A stretch of 34,038 nucleotides of DNA from Prevotella sp. UBA2444. Lineage in GTDB: Bacteria; Bacteroidota; Bacteroidia; Bacteroidales; Bacteroidaceae. The position numbers and the translations under genes are program-made. The DNA lies in assembly GCA_002342665.1 (NCBI GenBank), contig DDQK01000003.1, positions 1-34,038 of the forward strand, written 5' to 3'. The notes under the pieces were generated by a model. That model saw nothing but the letters and a program-made list of their open reading frames with translations, made no database searches and was not told the origin of the DNA. Of the stretch, positions 15,663-26,787 are shown piece by piece (positions within the stretch are counted from its first letter, which is position 1; each line of letters starts with the position of its first letter).

Positions 15663-17696
15663 TTACCACAGTTGCAGGCGCTCAGATTTGGGTACAAACA
15701 TCTTGTCGCCCTCTTTCACGCCGAAAGCTTCATACCAGGCATCGATATGGGGCAGAGCACCATTGACACGCCAGCGTCCCAATGAGTGTGGATCACTCTT
15801 CGTACGATTACGGATCTCTGCCTCCGTGATATTGCCTGCCCATACTCCTGCATAGGCCAGGAAGAAGCGCTGGTCAGCCGTCAGGCCGTCTTTCTCGCCC
15901 AGAGGACTACGCTTGGTAGCATTCTTATAAGCATACCATGCCACTTGCAGACCACCATGGTCGGCAAGGTTCTCTCCCAGCGTCAGGCGTCCGTTACCCT
16001 TCAGATCGGGAAGCACATTGATGTTGGAGAAGAAATCGGCATATTTGTCCGTACGGCCTGTAAAGTTCTTTCCGTCTGCAGCAGTCCACCAGTCCTTCAT
16101 ATTACCATCCTTATCGAAACGACGGCCCTGATCGTCGAATCCGTGGGTCATCTCATGACCTATCACCACACCGATTGCTCCATAGTTGAAGGCATCGTCG
16201 GCATTCATGTCGAAGAAAGGATGCTGCAGGATACCTGCAGGGAAGCAGATCTCGTTGGTAGTGGGATTATAGTAGGCATTCACCGTCTGGGGAGTCATGT
16301 GCCAGTCATCACGGTCAACGGGCTTGCCGACCGTGTGCTCCAGACGCCAAGCATGCCAGAAACGGCTGCACTCCTGCATATTCTCGTAGTAAGATTTTTT
16401 AGGATCAATCTCGAGCTTTGAGATATCCGTCCACTTGTCAGGATAACCCACCTTGACGTAGAACGAATTGAGCTTCAGCAGGGCATTGACCTTCGTAGAG
16501 TCATCCATCCAGTCCTGAGCAGCGATACGCTCGCCGAGGGCTATCTGCAGGTTCTTGATCAGTGCCAGCATACGCTTCTTGGCGGCCTCTGGGAAATACT
16601 TCTCTGAATAGATCTTACCCAGTGCCTCGCCCATCACGCGCTCCACCTGGTTGGTGCTGCGCTTCCAGAGCGGATAGTTCTCCTTACGGCCCGAACGGAT
16701 ACGGCCGTTGAAGTCGAAACTCTCGGCTACGGTGGCATCGCTCAGATAGTTGGCTGCTCCAGAGATGAAGCCCCACTCCATCACGTCACGATACTCTGCG
16801 GGCTTAATGCTGCCAACCAGTTTGTTAGCGCCTTCGAGGAAGGCTGGCTGACCTACAATCATCTCCTGCAGATACTTGGTGTCAACGCCCATGGCATTCA
16901 TCACCTTCACCAAGGGCAGGTTAGGATACTTCGTCTGGAACTCCTTGAGCGTCATCTTATTGTAGTTGGCCTCAGGGTCGCGAAGCTCTGTACGAGACTT
17001 GCTGACCTTGGCAAGAGCCGTCTCCACCTTCATGATGTTCTGCATCTTCTTGTTGGATGCACTTTTACTGAAGCCAAACAACTGGAACATCTTGACTACG
17101 TGCTTCTTAAAGGCTTCACGAATGTCGGCCGTAGCCTTATCGTTGTCCAGGTAATATTCCTTCTGTCCCATCGAGAGACCACCCTGATAGACGTTCAGAA
17201 TATTCTGCGTGGCGTTCTTCTCATCGGCACCGAATCCCATGTAGAAGAACTCCTGTTCACCATAGGGAGCCAGCTCCAGCTGGATAGCCTGCAGCTGAGC
17301 GTTGGTCTTAGCTTTCTCCAGGCGCTGGATAAGAGGCATCAACGGCGCAACACCCTCCTGATTGCGGCGGGTGGAGTCCATAGCCAGCTTGTAAAGATCA
17401 CTCAGTTTCTGTTCAATGGTACCCTTCGTGTAGGTGTTGCTCTGCAGTTCTTTCAGGATACCGTTGATACGCTTGTCGTTGTCTTCCTGCAGACGGTCAA
17501 AGCTGCCGTAGCGTGAATAGGCTGCAGGCAGCGGATGGTTCTTCATCCAACCACCACAAGCATACTCGTAGAAATCATCTCCAGGGCGAGCACTCTTGTT
17601 AAGGTCAGCAGGATTGAGACCTGTTCCGAGTTGCCCTTGGGCCATTGTCATCAGCGAAATGGATGCCATAGCCATCATTGTTGCAAATCTTTTCAT
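15663..17696 (-). CDS. Exported M13-family zinc metallopeptidase (neprilysin/PepO-like)
   Basis: The 677-residue protein has a signal peptide ending near MTMAQ, so it acts in the periplasm or outside the cell. It then has the M13 N-terminal region (GDDFYEYACGGWMKNHPLP) and the catalytic domain. The zinc motif HEMTH is at 514-518, and GENLADHGG supplies the third zinc ligand, Glu575. NAYYNPTTNEICFPAGILQHPFF and the C-terminal W (LQLW) are family hallmarks. The length matches the usual 650-700 residues. It should cleave small peptides. The gene begins 15 nt after the ABC-F stop and is followed by a strong terminator, making it the last gene of its operon. Confidence 0.95.
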   Translation of the reverse strand: MKRFATMMAMASISLMTMAQGQLGTGLNPADLNKSARPGDDFYEYACGGWMKNHPLPAAYSRYGSFDRLQEDNDKRINGILKELQSNTYTKGTIEQKLSDLYKLAMDSTRRNQEGVAPLMPLIQRLEKAKTNAQLQAIQLELAPYGEQEFFYMGFGADEKNATQNILNVYQGGLSMGQKEYYLDNDKATADIREAFKKHVVKMFQLFGFSKSASNKKMQNIMKVETALAKVSKSRTELRDPEANYNKMTLKEFQTKYPNLPLVKVMNAMGVDTKYLQEMIVGQPAFLEGANKLVGSIKPAEYRDVMEWGFISGAANYLSDATVAESFDFNGRIRSGRKENYPLWKRSTNQVERVMGEALGKIYSEKYFPEAAKKRMLALIKNLQIALGERIAAQDWMDDSTKVNALLKLNSFYVKVGYPDKWTDISKLEIDPKKSYYENMQECSRFWHAWRLEHTVGKPVDRDDWHMTPQTVNAYYNPTTNEICFPAGILQHPFFDMNADDAFNYGAIGVVIGHEMTHGFDDQGRRFDKDGNMKDWWTAADGKNFTGRTDKYADFFSNINVLPDLKGNGRLTLGENLADHGGLQVAWYAYKNATKRSPLGEKDGLTADQRFFLAYAGVWAGNITEAEIRNRTKSDPHSLGRWRVNGALPHIDAWYEAFGVKEGDKMFVPKSERLQLW

Positions 17697-17711
17697 ACGT
17701 TTAATATTGTG

Positions 17712-19705
<1,994 letters not shown>

Positions 19706-19709
<4 letters not shown>

Positions 19710-20341
19710 CGCTTGTCAATATACTTATAGTCCTGATACTTCTCCACAGGGAAGCGGAGCATCTCGTCGGTAATGCCTCCCGACTGGAACTCGGAAATCT
19801 TGATGGTGGTCCAGATAAAGGCTATCTTGATACGCACTCGGATAGGCTCGTAGGTCTGTCGCTTCAGCAGGGCCTGTACCTCCTTGATACCCTTCGTGCC
19901 CTTCTTGGCTTTCAGTGTCACCATCAGGCCCTCATCATCATTTGCAATGCTATAGTCGAAATTTTCAGGAACAAACTTGAACTTGCCTGAGTACTTGTCC
20001 GACTTGTTTTTCTTGGCATTATGTATCTCCACCTCTTTCTTCTTCCGCTTGCTTTTGCTTTTCTTGACGGTATATACTGTCTCGCCGTCACTCCACGAAG
20101 TCATCTTATTGTCGACGAACTTGCGCTTCTTGCCTCTAAACCATATCTGGCCGGCTGTCTTGTAGATGCCAGTAATGTTGACATCGTAACGCAGCGTCGC
20201 ACCTTGTTCGCCAAACACCTGCTGGTAGGCATCATTGAAGATACGTCGGGCCTGACGGGAGTTGGCCGTCTCTTGAGCCACTGACACCTGAGAGAGCGCC
20301 ATCAGAAGCGAGAAGACCAATAAAACTAACTTATTTCTCAT
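19706..20341 (-). CDS. LolA-like periplasmic protein
   Basis: The 211-residue protein has a signal peptide (MRNKLVLLVFSLLMALSQVSVA) and an antiparallel beta pattern with GIYKTAGQIWFRGKKRKFVD and WSDGETVYTVKK. This is the arrangement of the short LolA-like proteins of Bacteroidetes, which may carry lipoproteins to the outer membrane. A Lys-rich stretch (SKSKRKKKEVEIHNAKKNKSD) is conspicuous. The ATG at 20341 is chosen over 20353 and 20374: the -7 box at 20361-20369 puts the predicted transcript start near 20354, and the signal peptide begins cleanly at 20341. It is the first gene of the operon with the ABC-F and M13 genes. Confidence 0.78.
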
Positions 20342-20360
20342 TAATAATCGCATTTGGGGT

Positions 20361-20369
20361 GCAAAATTA
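20361..20369 (-). promoter_or_regulatory. -7 box for the LolA-like/ABC-F/M13 operon
   Basis: The minus strand reads TAATTTTGC at 20369-20361, matching TAnnTTTGC, about 20 nt before the ATG at 20341. No good -33 TTTG is present at the expected spacing. Confidence 0.5.
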
Positions 20370-20391
20370 CACATTTCTCACCGAATTTTTG

Positions 20392-20400
20392 TATTTTTGC
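20392..20400 (+). promoter_or_regulatory. -7 box for tex
   Basis: TATTTTTGC matches TAnnTTTGC and lies 21 nt before the ATG at 20422. It faces away from the box at 20361-20369, so the two units diverge from about 30 bp of DNA. The -33 element is not evident. Confidence 0.5.
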
Positions 20401-20421
20401 ACAGAAATTATTCATTTAAGT

Positions 20422-22644
20422 ATGGAAAAGAACATATTTGCCAACCTGATAGCCACCCGGCTCAACCTACAAGAGCGTGCAGTGGCCAACACCATTGCCC
20501 TGATAGACGAAGGCTGTACCATCCCCTTTATCTCCCGATACCGCAAGGAAAGGACTGGAGGACTCGACGAAGTACAGATAACAGCGATCAGCGACCAGTA
20601 CGACCGCCTGAAAGAAATCCAGAAGCGCAAGGAGACGGTCGTCAAGACTATCACAGACCTCGGAAAGATGACGCCTGAACTGCAAAAACGCATCGACGAC
20701 TGCTGGGAGGGCACCGAACTGGAGGATATCTATCTGCCCTATAAGCCTAAACGCCGTACAAGAGCCCAAGTGGCCCGCGAGCTAGGTCTGGAACCTCTTG
20801 CCAAGCTGCTGCTTCTCCAGCGTGAACGCGACCCTGAAGCTGCTGCTGCCAGATTTACCTCCCCGCGTCCAGAAAACGGCGGCAGTCGCGTCGTCCTCTC
20901 TGTGGAAGAAGCTCTCAAAGGAGCCCAGGACATTATCGCCGAAACTATAAGCGAAGACGAGCGCAGCCGTCAGCAACTCCGCGGTGCCTTCCGTCGTCAG
21001 GCCATCATCACCTCAAAGGTCATAAAGGCAAAGGCTGATACTGACGAGGCAGCAAAATATTCCGACTATTTCGACTGGCAGGAACCCCTCCGCAGATGTT
21101 CCTCCCACCGTCTGCTCGCCATGCGACGGGGAGAGAGCGAAGGCATCCTTCGCATCAGCATCTCGCCCGACGATGAAGAGTGCATTGACCGTTTGAAGCG
21201 CCACTATGTGTATGGCAACACGCCCTGTGGCCGACTGGTGGCAGAAGCTGTAGAGGATGGCTATAAACGTCTGCTCAAGCCATCGATCGAAACAGAATTC
21301 GCTGCTCTCAGCAAGGAGCAGGCCGACGAAGAGGCCATCCGGGTCTTTGCCGAAAACCTGCGCCAGCTGCTGCTCGGAGCCCCCTTAGGACAGAAACGTG
21401 TGATGGGTGTCGACCCAGGTTTCCGTACGGGTTGCAAGGTGGTCTGCCTCGATGCACAGGGAAACCTGCTTCACCATGAGGCCATCTTCCCTCACCCTCC
21501 TCTCAACAAGCGCATGGAAGCTGCCATTGCCGTTGAGAAAATGATCAAGAAGTATCAGATAGAAGCCATCTCCATCGGTAACGGAACTGCCAGTCGAGAG
21601 ACTGTCGATTTCATCCGCGATGTGCTTGCCGGACGCTATGCCGTACCCACCTCATCCAAGACCTCTGGTACAGTTCAGTCGACCGCAGCTGTCGTTCCTC
21701 AAGTATTTACCGTTTCTGAAGATGGGGCCTCCGTCTACTCTGCCTCCAAGATTGCCCGCGACGAATTTCCTTCCGAAGACGTCACAGTACGCGGAGCCGT
21801 TTCCATTGGCCGGCGCCTGATGGACCCTCTTGCCGAACTTGTCAAGATTGACCCTAAGAGCATCGGCGTGGGCCAGTACCAGCACGACGTAGACCAAACA
21901 AAGCTAAAGCGCTCCCTCGACCAGACCGTAGAGAGCTGTGTCAACCTCGTGGGCGTCAATCTCAACACAGCCTCACAGCACCTCCTGATGTACGTCAGCG
22001 GTCTTGGCCCCACTCTTGCCAAGAACATCGTTGACTATAGAAAAGAAAACGGCGCCTTCACCTCCCGTGCCCAACTCAAGAAGGTACCGCGTCTCGGACC
22101 GGCAGCCTTCCAACAGTGTGCAGGATTCCTCCGCATCCCTCATGCTAAGAATCCGCTCGACAATTCTGCCGTTCATCCAGAAAGTTATGCCATCGTTGAG
22201 CAAATGGCCAAGGATCAGGGATGCTCTGTCAATGATCTCATTGAGAATAAGGAGAAACGCGATGCTATCGATATCAAGCGCTACGTCACAAAAGAAGTGG
22301 GCATCCCCACCCTCACCGACATCATCAAGGAACTGGAGAAACCAGGACGTGACCCTCGCCAACAGATTGAGGAATTTCAGTTCGACTCGAGAGTCAACAC
22401 CGTCGATGACCTCATTGAGGGCATGGAACTACCGGGTATTGTCACCAACATCACCAACTTCGGTGCTTTCGTCGACATTGGTGTTCATCAAGACGGACTG
22501 GTACACATCTCGCAGATGGCTAACCGTCGCATCAACCATCCGCTCGACGTAGTAAAACTGCATCAGCATATCCGCGTCCGCATCATCGAAGTAGACCGCA
22601 GACGCAATCGTATTTCACTCAGCATGAAGGGAGTCCAGCAATGA
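20422..22644 (+). CDS. tex: Tex family RNA-binding protein
   Basis: The 740-residue protein has the Tex layout: an N-terminal helical domain (IPFISRYRKERTGGLDEVQI), a YqgF/RNase H-like domain (VMGVDPGFRTGCKVVCLD), helix-hairpin-helix segments (LNTASQHLLMYVSGLGPTLAKNIVDYR), and a C-terminal S1 domain (LPGIVTNITNFGAFVDIGVHQDGLVHISQMA). Tex is a conserved RNA-binding accessory factor of transcription. The ATG at 20422 is used because the upstream in-frame ATG at 20359 precedes the promoter. It is the only plus-strand gene in the first 33 kb and is monocistronic. A 7-bp hairpin overlaps its stop codon. Confidence 0.95.
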   Translation: MEKNIFANLIATRLNLQERAVANTIALIDEGCTIPFISRYRKERTGGLDEVQITAISDQYDRLKEIQKRKETVVKTITDLGKMTPELQKRIDDCWEGTELEDIYLPYKPKRRTRAQVARELGLEPLAKLLLLQRERDPEAAAARFTSPRPENGGSRVVLSVEEALKGAQDIIAETISEDERSRQQLRGAFRRQAIITSKVIKAKADTDEAAKYSDYFDWQEPLRRCSSHRLLAMRRGESEGILRISISPDDEECIDRLKRHYVYGNTPCGRLVAEAVEDGYKRLLKPSIETEFAALSKEQADEEAIRVFAENLRQLLLGAPLGQKRVMGVDPGFRTGCKVVCLDAQGNLLHHEAIFPHPPLNKRMEAAIAVEKMIKKYQIEAISIGNGTASRETVDFIRDVLAGRYAVPTSSKTSGTVQSTAAVVPQVFTVSEDGASVYSASKIARDEFPSEDVTVRGAVSIGRRLMDPLAELVKIDPKSIGVGQYQHDVDQTKLKRSLDQTVESCVNLVGVNLNTASQHLLMYVSGLGPTLAKNIVDYRKENGAFTSRAQLKKVPRLGPAAFQQCAGFLRIPHAKNPLDNSAVHPESYAIVEQMAKDQGCSVNDLIENKEKRDAIDIKRYVTKEVGIPTLTDIIKELEKPGRDPRQQIEEFQFDSRVNTVDDLIEGMELPGIVTNITNFGAFVDIGVHQDGLVHISQMANRRINHPLDVVKLHQHIRVRIIEVDRRRNRISLSMKGVQQ

Positions 22645-22649
22645 CTGGA

Positions 22650-22730
22650 CTACCCTTGACGCTTACTCTTGAAAATAAACACACCTATTACCACAAGTGC
22701 CACTACAGCAATAATATGCAACAAGTCCAT
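22650..22730 (-). CDS. Tiny single-span membrane protein, 26 residues
   Basis: A short frame from ATG 22730 to TAG 22650 encodes MDLLHIIAVVALVVIGVFIF followed by a basic tail (KSKRQG). This is a clean single membrane helix with positive residues at the C-terminal side. It begins 30 nt after the TPR gene stop on the same strand, so it could be the last gene of the leu operon. Its stop lies 5 nt beyond the convergent tex stop. No homology can be claimed. The coherent hydrophobic run with a charged end argues for a real microprotein, but short frames can arise by chance. Confidence 0.5.
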   Translation of the reverse strand: MDLLHIIAVVALVVIGVFIFKSKRQG

Positions 22731-22760
22731 AATCTTTTTATTTAAATTCTACAATCTCTC

Positions 22761-23444
22761 TTACTTGCATTTGTCAAGCCATTCTTTCAGGGCATATCTG
22801 GGAATACCGCGACGGATGGCAGCAGTGAGTTCCTTACGGGCATCGGCATATCGATTCTGACGGATAAGGATGTCTGCCTTCGACACCACAAAGTCTGCAT
22901 TGAGGGGCTGACGGCGGATAGCCTCATCCCAGTCATAAAGGGCCACATCGTAGAGCTTTTGTTCCGTCTCGTAGGCAGCACGGGCAGCATAGGCCGTAGC
23001 AGAATCAGGAAACTGCTCCACAAGGGTGTTCAGTTGGTCGGCAGCATCCGTCTTACGTCCCATTTTCTGCAAGACATGAGCCAGTCCCAGACGGGCTTCG
23101 AAATGGTGGGGCACGAGACCAAGGAATGTCTCATAGTCTACCTTTGCCAAGTCGTAGTGACGTTGCTGGGCATGGACATAGGCCCTAAAGTAAAGCGCAG
23201 CAAGATTCTGCTCGTCTGCATGGAGTATCTTACCGTATTCCGCGAGTGCATAGTCCCACTGCTCAAGATTGATATTGGCCTCCGCCTTACGCAGACGGAG
23301 GTCAATATCGGCAGGTCTCCGACGCAACTGCTCTGTGATCACCTCCAGAGAGTCACGCCACTGCTGACGGGACTGTGCACCCGTAGGCAAACAGAACAGG
23401 TGACAAATAATAAGGGATAACGCTATTTTTCGCCAGATGCTCAT
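22761..23444 (-). CDS. Exported tetratricopeptide-repeat protein
   Basis: The 227-residue product has a signal peptide ending around PTGAQ. About five TPR-like helical pairs follow (for example AEANINLEQWDYALAEYGKIL, ARLGLAHVLQKMGRKTDAADQLN and ADILIRQNRYADARKELTAAI). TPR proteins mediate protein contacts, and this one would be periplasmic or outer-membrane associated. It starts 4 nt after the leuB stop and so is probably transcribed with the leucine operon, though no link to amino acid synthesis is visible. Confidence 0.85.
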   Translation of the reverse strand: MSIWRKIALSLIICHLFCLPTGAQSRQQWRDSLEVITEQLRRRPADIDLRLRKAEANINLEQWDYALAEYGKILHADEQNLAALYFRAYVHAQQRHYDLAKVDYETFLGLVPHHFEARLGLAHVLQKMGRKTDAADQLNTLVEQFPDSATAYAARAAYETEQKLYDVALYDWDEAIRRQPLNADFVVSKADILIRQNRYADARKELTAAIRRGIPRYALKEWLDKCK

Positions 23445-23448
23445 TCTA

Positions 23449-24510
23449 TCACACCTTTTTAATATAGTCTACTATCCACTCACCAACTTCCTTGGTACCA
23501 TATTTAGCACCGCCCTTCACCTGAATCTCCGGTGTACGGACATTGGCATCGAGCGAAGCATTGACGGCTTCACGGATAAGTGCACCTTCTTTAGTGAGGC
23601 CGAAATGCTCCAGAAGCATGGCTGCTGACAAAATCTGAGCCAAGGGGTTTGCCAGGTTCTGTCCTGCTGCCTGAGGCCAAGAGCCGTGAACTGGCTCGAA
23701 GAGCGGAGTGTGCTCCCCTAATGATGATGAGGGCTGTAGCCCCATGGAGCCTGTGATGCAGGAGGTCTCATCAGTGAGGATATCGCCGAAGGTATTCTCC
23801 GTGACAATGACATCGAAGAAACGAGGCTCCGTCAGCACGCGCATCGAGGCGTTATCAATAAACATATAGTCTGTGTGAACCTCAGGATACTGACTCTCCA
23901 TCTCCTTGGCTATCTGGCGCCACAGACGACTGGAGGCAAGCACATTGGCCTTATCAACCACCGTCAGATGCTTCTTGCGGGTCATCGCCATCTCAAAGGC
24001 CACCTTGAGAATACGCTCTATCTCTGGACGGGTGTATATATCGGTGTCGTAGGCCTTGTCGTTGTCCTGATACTTCTCGCCGAAATACATACCTCCTGTG
24101 AGTTCACGTATCACCACGAAATCGGCTCCGCGCAGCAACTCATCCTTAAGGGGGGAATTGTGGAGCAGACAATCGAAGGTTGCCACGGGACGCACATTGG
24201 CAAAGAGACCGAGTTTCTTACGCATAGCCAGCAAGCCCGTCTCTGGACGTATCTTCGCTGTAGGGTTGTTGTCGAAACGCAGGTCGCCTACGGCAGCAAA
24301 CAATACTGCGTCAGCTCGCATACACACCTCATGGGTACTTTCTGGATAAGGGTCACCACACACATCGATGGCATGGGCACCGCAGATGGCCTCCTCATAT
24401 TCAAAATGATGTCCGCACTTTTCTGCAACAGCGTCGAGTACGGCCACGCCTTGTTTCATAATCTCGGGGCCTATACCGTCGCCCGCAAGAACTGCAATCT
24501 TTAAATTCAT
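23449..24510 (-). CDS. leuB: 3-isopropylmalate dehydrogenase
   Basis: The 353-residue enzyme oxidatively decarboxylates 3-isopropylmalate with NAD. It shows the family start ([16 protein letters not shown]), the substrate-binding segment ([17 protein letters not shown]), the metal/NAD motif ([13 protein letters not shown]) and the NAD-binding loop [20 protein letters not shown]. In the citramalate route it would also oxidise 3-methylmalate to 2-oxobutyrate for isoleucine. Its ATG overlaps the cimA stop by 4 nt (ATGA). Confidence 0.97.
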   Translation of the reverse strand: MNLKIAVLAGDGIGPEIMKQGVAVLDAVAEKCGHHFEYEEAICGAHAIDVCGDPYPESTHEVCMRADAVLFAAVGDLRFDNNPTAKIRPETGLLAMRKKLGLFANVRPVATFDCLLHNSPLKDELLRGADFVVIRELTGGMYFGEKYQDNDKAYDTDIYTRPEIERILKVAFEMAMTRKKHLTVVDKANVLASSRLWRQIAKEMESQYPEVHTDYMFIDNASMRVLTEPRFFDVIVTENTFGDILTDETSCITGSMGLQPSSSLGEHTPLFEPVHGSWPQAAGQNLANPLAQILSAAMLLEHFGLTKEGALIREAVNASLDANVRTPEIQVKGGAKYGTKEVGEWIVDYIKKV

Positions 24511-26081
24511 AATTCGTTGTGATATTCGTTTTCAATAATGTTCAACATCTTAAAGGTAGCCTTGATGGCTGCTTCCGTCTGGTCTGCATCAAGTCCTCGT
24601 GTCCGGAGCATACGACCGTTGTCGTTCCAAGTGATGACCGTCTGGACGAGGGCATCCGTACGTCCTCCGGGAGGGATGGTGACAGCATAATTGGCCAAAA
24701 TGGGGAACGAACGGTCGAGATATTTCTTATAGATATGACGCAACGATTTCACGAAGGCGTCATACTGACCGTCACCTGTGGCCGAAGCCTCATACTGCTG
24801 GCCATTGATTTCCACCTTTATATTGGCTCCAGGCTTCAAGCCATAAGCCGTTGAGACAACGTAACTGACAAGCTTCACGCGGTCTTCCGGGGCGTCATGC
24901 TTGAGAACGTCACTGACGATAAAAGGCAGATCTTCCTGCGTGACACGTTCTTTCTTATCGCCCAGCTCTGTGATTCGCTGTGTGACGCGACGTGTCTGTT
25001 CCGGGGTGAGTTCCAGTCCTAATTCCTCCAGATTCTTGGCGATGTTGGCCTTACCACTGTTCTTGCCGAGGGCATACTCACGACGACGCCCGAAGCGCTC
25101 AGGCACAAGGGCATTATGATATAGTCCGCCTTTGTTGTCGCCATCGGCATGGACGCCTGCCACCTGGGTAAACACATTGTCGCCAATAATTGGCTGGTTG
25201 GGAGCTACGGCGATACCACTATAGCTTTCCACAAGACGCGAGATATCATTAAGTTTGTCTTCACGGATATTCGTGCGGGCATTGAACTGATCCTTCAAGA
25301 TCACCTGCACACTCGAGAGCGGAGCATTGCCGCAACGCTCCCCCAACCCGTTGACGGTGACGTGGAGCCCCTTGGCACCGCTGAGCACTGCTGCCAGCGA
25401 ATTGCTCACGGCCAGGTCATAGTCGTTGTGTGCATGGAAGTCGAAGTGGGTATCGGGATAGCGCTTGATCATCTTACGGAAATACTCAATGCACTGCAGG
25501 GGGTTCATGATGCCAAGGGTATCTGGCAACATAAACCGGCGGATGCCAGAGTCGCAGAGGGCGTCCATCAAATTATAAACGTAGAAGGGCGACTCTTTCA
25601 TACCGTTCGACCAGTCCTCAAGATAGAGATTGACAGTCACACCCTTGCTACGAGCATAGCGCACCTCGCGACGGATGTCCTCGACATGCTCCTCGGGTGT
25701 TTTCTGCAGTTGCTGGGTGCAGTGCTTCAGCGATCCCTTGGCCAGCAGGTTGAGCGTGCGGCATCCGCTGTCCACGGCCCAGTCCACACTCTTGCCTCCA
25801 TCCACGAATCCTAACACCTCCACGCGCTCCAGCTTATCAATCTTGGAGGCAAAGCGACAGATCATTCTGACGGCCTCCCGTTCTCCAGCACTGACGCGAG
25901 CCGATGCCACTTCAATACGGTCCACATTGAGATCGTCGAGCAGCATTCGGGCGATGATGAGTTTCTCATGCGGCAGAAACGATACACCACTGGTCTGCTC
26001 ACCGTCGCGCAGCGTAGAGTCCATGATCTCTACGAAGGGCTGGATACGTTGATACTTGTTTACTTGTTCTGCTGTTCCCAT
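24507..26081 (-). CDS. cimA: Probable (R)-citramalate synthase
   Basis: The 524-residue protein is a DRE-TIM enzyme with [16 protein letters not shown] (20-35), LEDWSNG (154-160), the metal motif HAHND (216-220), GLGERCGN (245-252) and a C-terminal LeuA-type allosteric domain ending with [18 protein letters not shown]. From memory these motifs, including [18 protein letters not shown], match the Leptospira CimA group more closely than LeuA proper, and a separate true leuA is present in the operon. CimA condenses pyruvate with acetyl-CoA, opening a threonine-independent route to isoleucine through LeuCD and LeuB. The Ile codons in the operon leader fit this. The alternative is a second isopropylmalate synthase. 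The start lies within leuD (22-nt overlap). Confidence 0.78.
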   Translation of the reverse strand: MGTAEQVNKYQRIQPFVEIMDSTLRDGEQTSGVSFLPHEKLIIARMLLDDLNVDRIEVASARVSAGEREAVRMICRFASKIDKLERVEVLGFVDGGKSVDWAVDSGCRTLNLLAKGSLKHCTQQLQKTPEEHVEDIRREVRYARSKGVTVNLYLEDWSNGMKESPFYVYNLMDALCDSGIRRFMLPDTLGIMNPLQCIEYFRKMIKRYPDTHFDFHAHNDYDLAVSNSLAAVLSGAKGLHVTVNGLGERCGNAPLSSVQVILKDQFNARTNIREDKLNDISRLVESYSGIAVAPNQPIIGDNVFTQVAGVHADGDNKGGLYHNALVPERFGRRREYALGKNSGKANIAKNLEELGLELTPEQTRRVTQRITELGDKKERVTQEDLPFIVSDVLKHDAPEDRVKLVSYVVSTAYGLKPGANIKVEINGQQYEASATGDGQYDAFVKSLRHIYKKYLDRSFPILANYAVTIPPGGRTDALVQTVITWNDNGRMLRTRGLDADQTEAAIKATFKMLNIIENEYHNEL

Positions 26082-26656
26082 TGGATGGTCTTGTCTTGGT
26101 TCTGCACAAGGAAGTCGATGTCGTCCAGGCCATTCATCAAACAGTGTTTCTTGTAACCGTTGATGTCGAAGTGTTCACTGCGGCCTGTAGCCATATTTGT
26201 CACGGTCTGATTGGGCAAGTCAACCTGTACCAGACTTTCAGGATTCTCCCGGATAGTCTGGAATAGCTCTGCGAGGAAATCCTCGCTGACCTGCACGGGC
26301 AGTACGAAGTTGTTGAGCTCGTTATTCTTGTGGATGTCTGCAAAGAAGCTGCTGATAACCACCCGGAAGCCATAACCCGCAATGGCCCATGCCGCATGTT
26401 CACGTGATGAGCCAGAACCGAAGTTCTTGCCTGCCACAAGGATACAGCCTTTATAGGTAGGATCGTTGAGCACGAAGTCTTTATTCTCGCTGCCATCGGC
26501 ATTGTATCTCCAATCGCGAAACAGATTGTCACCAAAGAATCTCTCCTCTCGCGTCGTTGCCTTCAGGAAACGGGCTGGGATAATCTGATCCGTGTCCACA
26601 TTCTCTAATGGGAGTGGAACGCACGTTGATTTTATCACGTCGAATTTCTGTTTCAT
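26060..26656 (-). CDS. leuD: 3-isopropylmalate dehydratase small subunit
   Basis: The 198-residue subunit pairs with LeuC to isomerise 2- to 3-isopropylmalate. It contains the LeuD signatures VDTDQIIPARFLK and GKNFGSGSSREHAAWAIAGYGFR. The ATG at 26656 is used; the in-frame TTG one codon upstream is part of the repeat DNA. There is no Shine-Dalgarno site: the whole leader between leuC and leuD is the TTCAAT heptad array. The gene overlaps cimA by 22 nt. Confidence 0.96.
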   Translation of the reverse strand: MKQKFDVIKSTCVPLPLENVDTDQIIPARFLKATTREERFFGDNLFRDWRYNADGSENKDFVLNDPTYKGCILVAGKNFGSGSSREHAAWAIAGYGFRVVISSFFADIHKNNELNNFVLPVQVSEDFLAELFQTIRENPESLVQVDLPNQTVTNMATGRSEHFDINGYKKHCLMNGLDDIDFLVQNQDKTIQWEQQNK

Positions 26657-26661
26657 CAATA

Positions 26662-26787
26662 TTCAATCTTAAATGTTCAATCTTAAATGTTCAATCTTAA
26701 ATGTTCAATCTTAAATGTTCAATCTTCAATGTTCAATCTTCAATGTTCAATGTTCAATCTTCAATGTTCAATCTTCAATGTTCAATA
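26662..26787. repeat. TTCAATN heptanucleotide array between leuC and leuD
   Basis: On the plus strand there are eight 14-bp units, four of TTCAATCTTAAATG and then four of TTCAATCTTCAATG, with one extra 7-bp half unit at 26746-26752. The underlying period is 7 bp. The array fills the 111-bp leuC-leuD gap and runs into the last codons of leuC, whose final residues NIED and stop codon are repeat-encoded (minus strand AACATTGAAGATTGA). Confidence 0.92.

Noticed and set aside
22632..22651. Terminator for tex (AGTCCAG/CTGGACT hairpin over the stop codon)
   Set aside because: The 7-bp stem has no T-run on either strand, so it was not listed as a terminator.
26662..26787. CRISPR array or iteron origin in the leu operon
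   Set aside because: The period is 7 bp without spacers and no replication or cas gene is present; it is simple-sequence DNA.
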